Below are positions 53,300 to 62,728 of a stretch of 64,000 nt of DNA, piece after piece (the first letter of the stretch is position 1; every line of letters starts with the position of its first letter). Location of the stretch: contig NC_050733.1 in assembly GCF_014133895.1 (NCBI RefSeq), positions 310,001 to 374,000 of the forward strand, written 5' to 3'. The position numbers and the translations under genes are program-made. The stretch is from Torulaspora globosa (taxonomy: Eukaryota > Ascomycota > Saccharomycetes > Saccharomycetales > Saccharomycetaceae). The notes beneath the pieces were generated by a model. That model was given only the letters and a program-made list of their open reading frames with translations, made no database searches and was not told where the DNA came from.

Positions 53300-53894
53300 A
53301 TGACATATGTAGGGCCAATATGCTCTCAATTTGTTAATCATTAAAACTTCCAAAAGCTTCAATAATTGAATCAGAAATCTGGCTAGAGCGTTCAACGAGT
53401 GGCGGCTCCTAATTGGAATTAATTGTTTATATGAAAGTCTATAAAATATCAACTGATCCGGCCCGCCTTCATGATAAAAATTATTGCGATTCCATCCATA
53501 CCTTCAGCCATAATCGATCTAGAGAATCATTGTCATCTAGGATGCTGCCGCAACATGTTGTTGGCGAGGCGTAGCATGCAGATAACTGTTTCAATCTCAC
53601 TTTTTGGATAAAATCTGCTGAGAATGGCTTTTTGAAAGTTATTAATCAATTAAAGTGTTTTAGCAGCGGCACGTAACAGCGATCTATCTGTTAAACGTAG
53701 GACTCGAATTTCAGCTCCATAAGAGCTTTGACAGATCACCTAGCAACCTAAGGACAATCCTTGAAGCCCCCAAAGCTTTACTGTGTCCCGTACCTCAAGC
53801 TGGGCCCTCGCCACGTTGCAAGACCTTTTCCACTTGAACTGTAACTATAGGAATTGTCCACAAACAGACGACCGAATAGAAGAATACAACGGAG
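53300..53894. other. Intergenic region between ARA1 and HAL9/TBS1 (convergent)
   Basis: About 600 bp between two converging genes; unusually long for a region that needs no promoter. It is AT-rich near ARA1. A 70-codon plus-strand frame at 53783-53995 overlaps the end of the transcription-factor gene and shows no protein character. No repeat or RNA gene is recognised. Confidence 0.5.
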
Positions 53895-56800
53895 CTACTT
53901 GGGTGGTACTAGAACTTCGGCTATCAAATTTGAGAAGAACAAGTCCCTGTCGTAGAACAAAGCATAGGGGTAAAATAATTCTTGAGCGTCGTTAGACCCA
54001 TCGTTAACATCGATTGCGGAGTTTACAGCAGAATTTTGGTTCTCGATTCCGTGGCCTAAGGACTCAATACCAATGCTTTCAAGGGAACTCAGTAGATTAG
54101 GCCCCCCTATGCGGAAAAGAGAGCCATTGGTAAAAATCTGGTGTTCTAATCCTTTATAACCTGGATTGGGCTTTGTCGAGACTTCAAATGGTTCCGAAGA
54201 TCTGAAAAACGTCAATGTGTCCTCATTCGTGCCAATAAATGTAGAAAACGATGGGTACAGTAACCGTGTAGATGCATGGATATCTTTTGAGACAGGTTTT
54301 GGCTCTGATCCGTCAGATGAGACTGTTTGGTCCTCTGTTAGCTTGAAACGTTTAGTGTAGAGGACAAGACTATCCAGGGAGCGATTCTTTATAATATTCG
54401 AGTGATCGATAATTCTTGTGAGCATGTTTTTATACGCTTCGAGATTCAAAGCGTAATACTTGATATCCAGATTGAGATATTGGCAGTACTGAATCGTTGC
54501 AGACAATAGTATTGTGTAAAAGAAAATTGAAGTATTCCATTTTGGATTGTCAGATATCAAATATTCTTCGTTCTCACCGATCAAATGCGAATGGCTAGAT
54601 ATCAAAAGGTCGAGAATTTCAGTCAACCTGTGCGTGTCCTCTTCTTCGCTGTACTTTATTATGTAGAGAATTAGCGCAAAGACACCTGTCAATAGACAAT
54701 ACAGTGAGCTACTGTATATGTTTCCCTCGTAGTCGACGGTGGTAAAAACTCTCAGCATTTTCATGCAGATTTCCACGGTATCATTTAGAAAAAGCCGATA
54801 AATGCTCGAGGTTGGATGTCGTGAGCCTTTGAGAAGGCTGATGTTATCAACAAGAAATGATGATGCAAACAGGCCTACCAATATTCTCGCATGCATGCTC
54901 CGAAAATGGCACCGAACAACGCGAGAGCAGGCAACCTCGTATGTCAGAGCAGGGTTGTCTGCAGCATCACGCACATAAAGCAAGGAAAGATAACTTTTGT
55001 AGCTACTCAGCTGCATTGATGGATGTAAATTATCGTCCCAATCATTTAGCTCCTCCCGTAGATATAGCAGCTGGTCGATGATTTCATCGATAGAAGAATC
55101 CATGGTGCTCCTGACCGAAAAGCAATGCTGAGCTACTCTTCCCTCGATTCTAGTTAATTTGAGCGAGAAATATGAGACATATGTGGGAAGTAGGTCGCAG
55201 TAGTTTATTACATAGTCCAAGCAACTCTGCAAATCAGTCAATTTTTCCACGTCCTGCGCGACCGAAGGACCCTTCAATCTAAGTAACGTTTTCATGTAAT
55301 CGAAATATGCCTGGTCAGATAGTAGATCCATATCCTGCTCTTTGATAAGTGCCGGTCGAGATTGTGTTAACGCAAACCATTTATCAGTATTAGCGCAATG
55401 CCACCAAACAGTTCTCCGAATGATCTCTTCCTCCAAAGTCAGATTCAGATGTGAAACTCTTTGATGCAAGCCCAAATCAAAGGCGAATTTCACAGCCGTT
55501 GTGAAAACGCCGAATGCCAAGCTACTGTCCCTTGTTTCCCTAAGGTGCAGGCTCAACAGCATCAAACCCTGCGTTGCGGTCAGACTAGGTCCACTTATTG
55601 AGACCTTATTGTAGTAGTATATGGCGTTTAACAAGCAGTCATATTCGATTGTTTGAAGCTCTTCTTTAGTAGGATCATATCTGTCTTTTCGCAGGGTATA
55701 GGAGTCACCGGGATTCAGTATTCTCATTCTGGCTGCCCCAAACGAGATGCTTACATGTAAAAGCAGCAACTCGGCATATGAAAGCAGCTTTCCGCTGTAA
55801 AACTCATCAATTAGAGACGCATAGTAATCAGCAGTCACTAAGCCAGGCGCTGACGAGACCAGCATCGCCGATCTAAAGTTTTCCATTATCCGTTTAGCTT
55901 GAGCCCGAGGCGGCAGAGGATGCAATTGAAACTTCCCGTTTCGGATCATCGGTGCTGAAAAATCCGTCAATGCCTTCTTTTCAATCATCTGCCACTTCAA
56001 TGTAATGGTCAGCAGTTCATTGATCGGAGACATTATCGATTTCTCCGTCCCGTATGTGTTCAGCCTCTTGTCAGCCCATGTAAGGATCTGCGGCGTGAGT
56101 ATCGCGGTATAGTACCGCTTTATTTTCGGTTTCGGCAGCTCTCCAGTATCCTTAAGTTTGCCCTTACGGCCAACTAACTCAGCTAGGAGAGATTCCACAT
56201 CTTTCAAAGTCTTGGAAATTGAGGAAACCTTCCTGTCCAGTTTCTCCACTCGGCCGCTCAAACCGGCCGACGTCACCCTCTCACTGCTCCTCTGGAAAGA
56301 ACTCTGCAGGCCAGATTGGTACATCTGATCTTCTGGATAGATCCCAAGCTGTGGAGCATTTTCCGCGGCTGACGAAGGAGCGGCAAAATTCAACACGCCC
56401 AAGTCCTCTGGTCCCGCTCCAACGGTTTCCCGAATATCACAGCCTTTTCTGCGCCTTTCGATTTCCTCTCGTACTTTGAACGTGCATGGCGCGTTGTATT
56501 TGCTGCAATTGCTGCATTTTTGCGTCTCAGGGTTGACAGCGTCGCATTTGATCTTCCTCTTTCTGCAATGCTCGCACGCCCTAGCGACCCGCTTCTTCAA
56601 AATGCCATCTCCCGGCTGCGGACTGGAATGGTTGCTCCCTGAACCTACCAATCCCGTACCGGGATTCGAACTCACAGACTGTAAGCCGGGAGCCTGGTAT
56701 TGAGACTGCATCTGTTGGTATTGGCGCATATCAATAAAGTTCGGATACCCTACAAAGCCGCCAGGGCAACAACTGCCATTTAAATTTCCTGTGCCGCTCA

Positions 56801-56942
56801 TTCTAGACTCACTCAGGGTATTTTTGCCTTGATTCGCCCCACCATTACCGGCGGCAGCCGCCGAAAGTGCGCCCGATTCACTCCAAAACTGTTCTGGCAG
56901 AGTAGTACCGTCGCTCTTACTAAAGACATTGGGTCCATTCAT
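53895..56942 (-). CDS. HAL9: Zn2Cys6 transcription factor, common Hal9/Tbs1 representative
   Basis: A 1015-residue fungal binuclear-cluster factor (Hal9 1030, Tbs1 1094 residues). The Gal4-type domain lies near residues 122-152 with the six cysteines in ACEHCRKRKIKCDAVNPE and KCSNCSKYNAPC. A Gln/Gly/Ser-rich stretch precedes it; a short coiled coil follows (LSGRVEKLDRKVSSISKTLK). The middle-homology domain at about 360-600 includes HLRETRDSSLAFGVFTTAVK. Hal9 raises expression of the sodium pump ENA1 and so halotolerance; Tbs1 is its duplicate. Here one gene lies between ARA1 (chromosome II track) and MPD2/APD1, so either name is equally valid. DNA targets in this species are unknown. Confidence 0.9.
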   Translation of the reverse strand: MNGPNVFSKSDGTTLPEQFWSESGALSAAAAGNGGANQGKNTLSESRMSGTGNLNGSCCPGGFVGYPNFIDMRQYQQMQSQYQAPGLQSVSSNPGTGLVGSGSNHSSPQPGDGILKKRVARACEHCRKRKIKCDAVNPETQKCSNCSKYNAPCTFKVREEIERRRKGCDIRETVGAGPEDLGVLNFAAPSSAAENAPQLGIYPEDQMYQSGLQSSFQRSSERVTSAGLSGRVEKLDRKVSSISKTLKDVESLLAELVGRKGKLKDTGELPKPKIKRYYTAILTPQILTWADKRLNTYGTEKSIMSPINELLTITLKWQMIEKKALTDFSAPMIRNGKFQLHPLPPRAQAKRIMENFRSAMLVSSAPGLVTADYYASLIDEFYSGKLLSYAELLLLHVSISFGAARMRILNPGDSYTLRKDRYDPTKEELQTIEYDCLLNAIYYYNKVSISGPSLTATQGLMLLSLHLRETRDSSLAFGVFTTAVKFAFDLGLHQRVSHLNLTLEEEIIRRTVWWHCANTDKWFALTQSRPALIKEQDMDLLSDQAYFDYMKTLLRLKGPSVAQDVEKLTDLQSCLDYVINYCDLLPTYVSYFSLKLTRIEGRVAQHCFSVRSTMDSSIDEIIDQLLYLREELNDWDDNLHPSMQLSSYKSYLSLLYVRDAADNPALTYEVACSRVVRCHFRSMHARILVGLFASSFLVDNISLLKGSRHPTSSIYRLFLNDTVEICMKMLRVFTTVDYEGNIYSSSLYCLLTGVFALILYIIKYSEEEDTHRLTEILDLLISSHSHLIGENEEYLISDNPKWNTSIFFYTILLSATIQYCQYLNLDIKYYALNLEAYKNMLTRIIDHSNIIKNRSLDSLVLYTKRFKLTEDQTVSSDGSEPKPVSKDIHASTRLLYPSFSTFIGTNEDTLTFFRSSEPFEVSTKPNPGYKGLEHQIFTNGSLFRIGGPNLLSSLESIGIESLGHGIENQNSAVNSAIDVNDGSNDAQELFYPYALFYDRDLFFSNLIAEVLVPPK

Positions 56943-57459
56943 CGCACAGGCCTTCTGCTAAGCTTCAAACCCCCATAAGGTACCTGAGCCCGTCGCTCTC
57001 TTCAATATGAAGTGGTGAATAGCTGGGAGTCCCTTGTATACGTAGTTAAGTCTGGTTCGCGTCTAACGCCGGGTAACTTTCCCGTACTTAAGGCTGGTTT
57101 AACGAGCATAAGAGCTGGCTGCCAATGCCTCTAGCAGCAGGGCATCCAGCCATTGAGTCTGCTACTGAGCTCGTAGCGGGTCCTCGTAGTCTGCAAGTTT
57201 CCATCTCCTTGTCATTGCAGGAGTTGGGTCAGAGGCCAGCGAGCGGGCAGTTGCCGGCTTGCAGCCATTGGCACAACTTGTGTAGCCGATCTTCTGTCTC
57301 AGGAACCACGGGCAGGCTCATGGATTCTTCTCCTTCTGCAATTTATCGAACGGTGTTAGGCGGAGATTGGGTTCTATACATATATATAAGAAGAGCTGGT
57401 TGTTGCAAAGTAAATTGGGAGAACAACTTCAAAGAAGCCAGAGACCGATCAAGCCCGCT
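56943..57459. other. Divergent promoter region of HAL9/TBS1 and APD1
   Basis: A 517-bp region with a full Reb1 consensus (57070-57076) and a TATATATAAG element at 57381-57390, about 75 bp before APD1. The centre is GC-rich. Frames crossing it begin at non-ATG codons or overlap APD1 in another frame. Confidence 0.55.
57070..57076 (-). promoter_or_regulatory. Reb1 site (TTACCCG, minus strand)
   Basis: The minus strand reads GTTACCCGG, a full match to RTTACCCGS, lying 128 bp before the HAL9/TBS1 start and in the shared nucleosome-free region with APD1. Confidence 0.55.
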
Positions 57460-58392
57460 ATGGTTGGTATTACAGATTTCTTCCGCCGCAAGAAGGACGG
57501 GGTTGACCCAAAGGCTACCGAGGACATCGCGAAGGTGGTGGATATCTGCGACGGGACGTCTAGTTGCGGTAGCGATTGTGAAGAGATTGCAGAATTGGCT
57601 AAGGGTGATCAGGTTTACGAGGGTTTAAAGATTGACCATGAAGAGCCCCTGTACAACTCTTCGAAGCCTCCAAAGGTTCATTTTGTTGTTCCAACATCTC
57701 AGATAGACTGGGAACATGACGCCTGTTTAGAGGACAAGTCGTCTGTGCAGTACCAAGTTTACCAATGGTGCCAGAAGCACAACGACCAGTTTTCTGGCGT
57801 GGGAAAAGGCCAAACTCTGTCTTGTGCTGTGTCGTCTTTACCAAAGGACATCATGGACGTTGAAGTGATGCGTGGGACAAAGAACAATGTGCTGGTATTG
57901 CCACATTTCATCTGGATAAACGGTCTCGAGAGTGATAAAGTGGACCAGACGCTGGGCGAATTGGTGCCCAAGTTGTTAAGCCCGGATCTCGTTGTTGATA
58001 GATTGCTCGAAGAGCATTCGATGCTATCGAGAGCCGTCGAGAGATCGTTTGTCCTGGTCTGTTCGCACACAAGGAGAGATAAGAGATGCGGTGTATTGGC
58101 TCCTTATCTGAAGAAGGCTTTTGACAAGCATTTGCAGAAGCAGGGCTTATACAGGGACAACTCGGACTTCCGCCCAGATGGCGTGAATGTTGCATTTGTG
58201 AACCACGTCGGCGGACATAAGTTCGCTGCTAACGTTCAGATTTTCCTGAGGGATCCCTGTATATTGATCTGGCTGGGCCGCGTAAAACCAACAAACGTTC
58301 CCTTCATTGTTGACGATATACTTGTTCCCGAGAAGCCCAGGCTGCAATGGCCAGAGAAGGTCAGATGCGTCCAGAAATATGCTGCCTGGTGA
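57460..58392 (+). CDS. APD1: Apd1-type bis-histidinyl Fe-S protein
   Basis: A 310-residue protein (316 in S. cerevisiae) from the ATG at 57460 (MVGITDFFRRKKDG); the open frame reaches further upstream from a non-conserved start. The C-terminal half is a thioredoxin-like ferredoxin domain in which C201 and C210 (CSHTRRDKRC) and H249 and H253 (HVGGH) are the ligands of a [2Fe-2S] cluster with Cys2His2 coordination. Cys pairs near residue 35 (C-DGTSS-C-GSD-C) are less conserved and of unknown role. Apd1 is cytosolic, and its loss alters drug and metal sensitivity and cortical actin patches. Position next to HAL9/TBS1 follows YBR151W. Confidence 0.92.
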   Translation: MVGITDFFRRKKDGVDPKATEDIAKVVDICDGTSSCGSDCEEIAELAKGDQVYEGLKIDHEEPLYNSSKPPKVHFVVPTSQIDWEHDACLEDKSSVQYQVYQWCQKHNDQFSGVGKGQTLSCAVSSLPKDIMDVEVMRGTKNNVLVLPHFIWINGLESDKVDQTLGELVPKLLSPDLVVDRLLEEHSMLSRAVERSFVLVCSHTRRDKRCGVLAPYLKKAFDKHLQKQGLYRDNSDFRPDGVNVAFVNHVGGHKFAANVQIFLRDPCILIWLGRVKPTNVPFIVDDILVPEKPRLQWPEKVRCVQKYAAW

Positions 58393-58421
58393 TCTCGCTA
58401 CTTACAACGCGTTATGTAGAT

Positions 58422-59228
58422 TCACAGCTCATCATGTGTGCTCGAACTCACGAGCAACTGATTTAACAGCTGTAATTTGAGTTTGACCTCGTTGTAGACC
58501 TTCAGATTGTCTTTAAGCTCTTTGTTGTGTTGGAGTATGTTTTCTAGCTTCAAGCGTTCCTTGGCTAAATCTTCGTTTGATAGCCTCTCAGTATCCCGTA
58601 TAAACTTCTTCCCGTATTCGCACAGCTGTTTATCCTGCTCCTCTGGTTCAGAGTTGCAATCGTATGACTCGTCCAAAACCCTGTTTACAGCTCTTAAAAG
58701 TTTATCCTTCTTCCTCACAGCTTCTATAAAGGATTTCATGCTCTCTGGATCCCTGCTACCTCTGTACTCGATCACCCTGTCTGGATCCAGCTGCCATCTC
58801 GGATTCGTATATTTGCTGGTTAAGTAATTGAAGATTCTACGCCACAGAGGAACAGGTTGGTTTTGATCTGGCATCTCCAAAGGTTTTGTACGTGGCTGGA
58901 TGAGATGAATCATCGGGAATCCCGGGAAACCACTGCAGATGGTAGTTCCAAATATCTCACAATTCACCTCCAGGAATCGCACTGGTGGCTTGGCAGTGTC
59001 AGCATCGAACGATTGCTTCAGCTGCACAAAATTAGGCGCAAGCTTCTTGCAGTGATGGCACCAGCTAGTGGTGTATTCAACCATTGTGTAGGACTCGTTG
59101 CTATTGACAGCATCGTAGTATTGGTCAAGCGACATCACCAAATCCACGGTGTTAGGGCCCTGTTTGGCTTGCCCAAAGCCTAACAATATCGAAACCAACA
59201 GTAAGAACGGTATTAGTCTGGCTACCAT
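58422..59228 (-). CDS. MPD2: Mpd2, ER protein disulfide isomerase family member
   Basis: A 268-residue protein (277 in S. cerevisiae). Residues 1-21 form a signal peptide (RLIPFLLLVSILLGFGQA). One thioredoxin domain follows with the active site WC57-HH-C60, and the cis-proline loop lies in SGFPGFPMIHL. The C-terminal half is a helical, charged region, and the protein ends in the ER-retrieval signal HDEL. S. cerevisiae Mpd2 has CQHC at the active site; CHHC here is nearer to classical PDI (CGHC). It acts in oxidative folding in the ER lumen and can partly replace Pdi1. It is divergent from the CREG-like gene, sharing a 177-bp promoter. Position next to DUF1 and HAL9 follows YOL087-089. Confidence 0.95.
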   Translation of the reverse strand: MVARLIPFLLLVSILLGFGQAKQGPNTVDLVMSLDQYYDAVNSNESYTMVEYTTSWCHHCKKLAPNFVQLKQSFDADTAKPPVRFLEVNCEIFGTTICSGFPGFPMIHLIQPRTKPLEMPDQNQPVPLWRRIFNYLTSKYTNPRWQLDPDRVIEYRGSRDPESMKSFIEAVRKKDKLLRAVNRVLDESYDCNSEPEEQDKQLCEYGKKFIRDTERLSNEDLAKERLKLENILQHNKELKDNLKVYNEVKLKLQLLNQLLVSSSTHDEL

Positions 59229-59326
59229 TGAGTTCGTCCGCCTCTTGAGGTACTTCTGTTCGGTTGCTATCAGTTAATCGAGGTAGTTCTATAAGACTTT
59301 GGGTTGCAATGCGCCTTAAGGGATCC

Positions 59327-59336
59327 TATATATAAA
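59327..59336 (+). promoter_or_regulatory. TATA box (TATATATAAA) of the CREG-like gene
   Basis: A strong TATA element 70 bp before the ATG at 59406, in the divergent promoter shared with MPD2. Confidence 0.6.
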
Positions 59337-59405
59337 GCCAGGGCACCAGCGGACAGAAGAAGCGGTCCAAGGTGAGAGGGTCATTCAGCCTTTACTAGCG
59401 CAAAG

Positions 59406-60146
59406 ATGTTGGCTGCTTTTGGGCTGGTGCTAAATTTGCTTTTATTATTGGTTGCTGCCAATTCTCACAGAGAGAGGCATGCTGCAGTAGTGGCTAGACG
59501 GATGGTTAACTTCGAGTCCAATTTACACTTTAATTCTCTCAGAACGGATGGAACTCCGGTGTCGTTAGTCGAATACTATGTGTCTTCCGACTCCTGCCCT
59601 GATGTGGACGGTCTGTCGAACAATGGAAACCCGATCTTATTGCTCAGCAAGATGAGCACCTCCTACAAGAATTGGCAACGTAACTCTAGCGTCTCCCTCA
59701 CCATTGAGAAGGAGAAATGGGGACATTTCGACAGTGCAATGAGGAAGCCAAGGGGCAATTTCTTCGGCACCCTGAAGAAGCTGGAGTTATCACATAGGGA
59801 TGCCAGGCATCTGGCAAGACATTTCGTGATCAGACATCCCGATGCCCGCCATTGGCTTCCAGGACAGGGCGAGTCCCATGTTCACGACACCCAGTGGTTT
59901 GAATTCCAAGTCGAATCGGTTTATTTCATCGGTGGCTTCGGTGACAGGGCCTACATAGGCAACATCTCCGGGGAAGCTTACCACAAGAAACTGGGCATCG
60001 ATAAGATTGTGGATCCATGCGAGTATCTACATTTGGATGAGCGCCGCGGTCACGAAGAGGCTACTCAGCAGCAGGACTCGGCCTTCGATCGGGACTCGCT
60101 CCAAGGCTTCTTCCAGTTTATTAAGTCGATTGTCACCCGGTATTGA
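59406..60146 (+). CDS. CREG-like secreted FMN-binding split-barrel family protein
   Basis: A 246-residue protein with a signal peptide (residues 1 to about 19, AAFGLVLNLLLLLVAANS). The remainder fits the CREG / pyridoxamine-phosphate-oxidase-like split barrel: GTPVSLVEYYVSSDSC early, GNPILLLSKMSTSYKN in the middle, then a helix region ARHLARHFVIRHPDARHWLPG (the HP.A...W signature) and the strand DTQWFEFQVESVYFIGGFGD, a hallmark of CREG proteins. There is no HDEL or GPI signal, so secretion or delivery to the vacuole is likely. Animal CREG is a lysosomal/secreted glycoprotein lacking oxidase activity; whether this protein binds FMN cannot be read from the sequence. I do not recall a characterised S. 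cerevisiae orthologue. Confidence 0.8.
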   Translation: MLAAFGLVLNLLLLLVAANSHRERHAAVVARRMVNFESNLHFNSLRTDGTPVSLVEYYVSSDSCPDVDGLSNNGNPILLLSKMSTSYKNWQRNSSVSLTIEKEKWGHFDSAMRKPRGNFFGTLKKLELSHRDARHLARHFVIRHPDARHWLPGQGESHVHDTQWFEFQVESVYFIGGFGDRAYIGNISGEAYHKKLGIDKIVDPCEYLHLDERRGHEEATQQQDSAFDRDSLQGFFQFIKSIVTRY

Positions 60147-60299
60147 TTATTCGGCGGCCTTCAGGACTTTTGATTTCGGTATTTCGTATAGTTCACTGTT
60201 TATTTCATTTTTATGTTTTGTTCAGTTCAGTTGCAATTAGCTAGTCTTGCAGAACTAAGATCAAGCAGCCCATCCAGACATTATAACTAGCTAGAGTGG

Positions 60300-61016
60300 A
60301 TGAGTATGAGTGTCAGGCATTTCAGGGGGAAGTCGAGCCGGGTTGATGATTCTCTTGAGTCAGTTGTAGAAGATACAACTCAACCAGTGATTTCTAGGCA
60401 GGACGAGATATCTGATAGCGAAAGTAGCGATGACGAGCCTGAGGAAACAAGTAGTAGCGAGGAAGACGAGAAGGTGGTTGCAATTCAAAGGCCACAATTC
60501 TTAAACAAGGTCAAAAGACAGCAAACAGATGCCGCTGCTGAAGACAGAGAAGCCAAGAGGCGAGATACTTTGAATGAGAGGATAAGGCAGGAGAATCTAG
60601 CGTCAGAAGCCCGAGAGAAGCTGGAATCGCAGCTGAGCACAGCTTTCGGCACAAACGACGACCTTTTGAGGCGAATTCTGGCCTTGGATGATAACGATGC
60701 TGTCGATCCCGAGCATGAGAGACAAGAATGGCTAATCAGATGTGCTATTAGGAAGAAACTTCGAAGAGATGCTCTGCTAGCGAAGCAATTGGAAATGGAA
60801 CAGTACGAAGCAAACAAGCTGAATATCGGGCAGCCGGCTGATCCCGTCAACAAATGCGAAACTGCTTTACTGAAGCCTGAACTTGAATCTACCGGTAATG
60901 CCCGCTTCAAGAAACCAAGCCAGCAATGGAAGCCCTCAAAGGCCCTGAATCCAAGGTTTTCTAGCTCGACCGGAATGCCAGAGCAGAAGGAAGAGACAGA
61001 ATATTCTTATATATAA
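60300..61016 (+). CDS. SPP381: Spp381, U4/U6.U5 tri-snRNP component
   Basis: A 238-residue protein (291 in S. cerevisiae). It starts with SVRHFRGKSSR (compare SFRHFKRR), continues with an acidic/serine tract and then a charged helical core with the family block LDDNDAVDPEHERQEWLIR (about 139-157), and ends in the family C-terminus KEETEYSYI. Spp381 associates with Prp38 and is needed for spliceosome activation; the human relative is MFAP1. Two close ATGs (60300 and 60306) could serve as start. SPP381, RIB7 and RPB5 keep the order of YBR152W, YBR153W and YBR154C. Confidence 0.93.
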   Translation: MSMSVRHFRGKSSRVDDSLESVVEDTTQPVISRQDEISDSESSDDEPEETSSSEEDEKVVAIQRPQFLNKVKRQQTDAAAEDREAKRRDTLNERIRQENLASEAREKLESQLSTAFGTNDDLLRRILALDDNDAVDPEHERQEWLIRCAIRKKLRRDALLAKQLEMEQYEANKLNIGQPADPVNKCETALLKPELESTGNARFKKPSQQWKPSKALNPRFSSSTGMPEQKEETEYSYI

Positions 61017-61082
61017 TGACATTCTAAGAGCTTAAACTCGCGCCGCATATACAAAATATACTACGCCTTGCCAAGCAGCATC

Positions 61083-61817
61083 ATGTCATTGCAACCACTC
61101 AGAGACGATCTGCCAAGATTCCTGGAGCCTTACCTTCCTCAGCCGTCGGGTTCGCAAGCGGCCAAACCCTTTGTGACACTCACTTATGCTCAATCTCTAG
61201 ACTCCAGGATCTCGAAGGGCAAAGGCATTCGAACCACCATTTCTCATGCAGAGACCAAGACCATGACACATTACTTGAGATACCATCATGATGGCATTCT
61301 GATAGGGAGCGGTACCGTTCTGGCTGACGATCCTGGTCTTAACTGCAAGTACGGCAGTGAAGAAGGTTACAGCCATAGTCCAAGACCAATTGTACTCGAC
61401 AGCAGACAGCAATGGAGGTTTGAAGGGTCTAAAATGAAGGATCTTTATCTGAAAAGCCAGGGGCAAGCACCAATCGTGGTTGTCTCCGAAGAGCCCAGGG
61501 AAAGAGAGAAAGATGTGGCCTACCTGCTTTGTCCCTACCTCAGTTCATCGAGAGTCGATTGGAAGACCTTACTAAAGAAATTACACGATGAGTTTGACAT
61601 AAAATCGATAATGGTTGAAGGCGGAGCAACAGTTATAAATGATCTCCTACTAAAACCGGCCTTAGTGGACGCCCTTATTATTACGATCGGCTCGCGGTTT
61701 CTGGGAAGCTCAGGAGTCGAGGTCAGTCCGATTCAGTCGGTGGAGCTTGAAGCTGTCGCATGGTGGAACGGTACTGCAGATGCTGTGCTCTGCGCTAAAC
61801 TAAGCGGCTCGAAATAA
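61083..61817 (+). CDS. RIB7: Rib7, riboflavin-pathway reductase
   Basis: A 244-residue enzyme, the same length as S. cerevisiae Rib7, starting at the ATG at 61083 (MSLQPLRDDLPRFLEPYLP). It has the RibD-C/DHFR-like fold: PFVTLTYAQSLDSRISKG, RTTISHAETKTMTHYLRYHHDGILIGSGTVLADDPGL, then SIMVEGGATVINDLLL. Rib7 reduces the ribosyl side chain of 2,5-diamino-6-ribosylamino-pyrimidinone 5'-phosphate with NADPH, the second step of fungal riboflavin synthesis. It is 66 bp downstream of SPP381 in the same direction and converges with RPB5 across 40 bp. Confidence 0.97.
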   Translation: MSLQPLRDDLPRFLEPYLPQPSGSQAAKPFVTLTYAQSLDSRISKGKGIRTTISHAETKTMTHYLRYHHDGILIGSGTVLADDPGLNCKYGSEEGYSHSPRPIVLDSRQQWRFEGSKMKDLYLKSQGQAPIVVVSEEPREREKDVAYLLCPYLSSSRVDWKTLLKKLHDEFDIKSIMVEGGATVINDLLLKPALVDALIITIGSRFLGSSGVEVSPIQSVELEAVAWWNGTADAVLCAKLSGSK

Positions 61818-61857
61818 AATTCCAATTGGTTTCAATTACACATATTTAATACACCGA

Positions 61858-62505
61858 TCACATGCAGATTCTATAGCTTGCATAGCGGCCAGCAGTCTCA
61901 CTGTTCCTAATGATCTTGACCACTTCGCCTCTTTTCAATCCCAAATATAATGCAACGGGATCAGCTCTTTGAATCCTAGGCAATTGAGATTCCTTAAGTC
62001 TGTATCTTTTCAACAATTCCTTCTTCTCTTCGTCACTTAGCCTTATGTGTTTTGGAACTAGCTCATGATGAGTGATGTTGACCACTAATGAAGCCTCATG
62101 AAAAGTTTCAATGGTAGCTGGAGGTATCGATGGAACCAATTTCATAGCGCTCGGTGTAATATTATTTTGGTAAACAAAAATACCCGTTTGGAAATTCTTC
62201 TCCTGGATGTGTATGACGAAAGTTTTCATCGTCTTGACACCGACGGTTGGTTCGTCACAGAATTCCACCCAAAGCGTCCCCATGTTAGGAAACTTCGCTA
62301 TGGATTCCTCAGTTGGGTTAGATTGAAAGGACATCATCTTACGCTGCGGTCTACCCATTGAATCACAGTATTTGACTTTGAAATCCTCCAAAGACAGATC
62401 TATCTCCTCCTGAGCTATAAAATATCCTCTGTCTTTAACCATTTCTTTCATCGTACGGAAAGTTCTCCACAGTCTGGAGATGTTTCTCTCATTATCTTGA
62501 TCCAT
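61858..62505 (-). CDS. RPB5: Rpb5 (ABC27), subunit shared by RNA polymerases I, II and III
   Basis: A 215-residue protein, exactly the family length in yeast. The N-terminal jaw domain (about 1-143) starts with [22 protein letters not shown], and the C-terminal assembly domain, homologous to archaeal RpoH, runs from [21 protein letters not shown] to the end ([34 protein letters not shown]). Rpb5 contacts downstream DNA in all three nuclear polymerases. Conservation is very high, as expected for a universally shared subunit. Confidence 0.98.
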   Translation of the reverse strand: MDQDNERNISRLWRTFRTMKEMVKDRGYFIAQEEIDLSLEDFKVKYCDSMGRPQRKMMSFQSNPTEESIAKFPNMGTLWVEFCDEPTVGVKTMKTFVIHIQEKNFQTGIFVYQNNITPSAMKLVPSIPPATIETFHEASLVVNITHHELVPKHIRLSDEEKKELLKRYRLKESQLPRIQRADPVALYLGLKRGEVVKIIRNSETAGRYASYRICM

Positions 62506-62728
62506 TATGATACAACTCTAAAAAGGCCAGGAATTATCAGATAGACAATTGCCACTTGGTCAATTGAGCAACTCTCTACTGCTTAAATCACCAATATTCA
62601 GTACCTCGATGAGCTAGTCAACTCTCACTATTAGGCTGAAAATTTGAACAAGAAGGTCGCCAAGTACGAATCAGCATCAACTGTTCTATCAAGGCATAAG
62701 TATCCATATAAAGTGTTCTGATGGTGCT

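Noticed and set aside
52658..53452. A 264-codon minus-strand frame opposite ARA1
   Set aside because: It is antisense to a complete aldo-keto reductase and has no recognisable domain.
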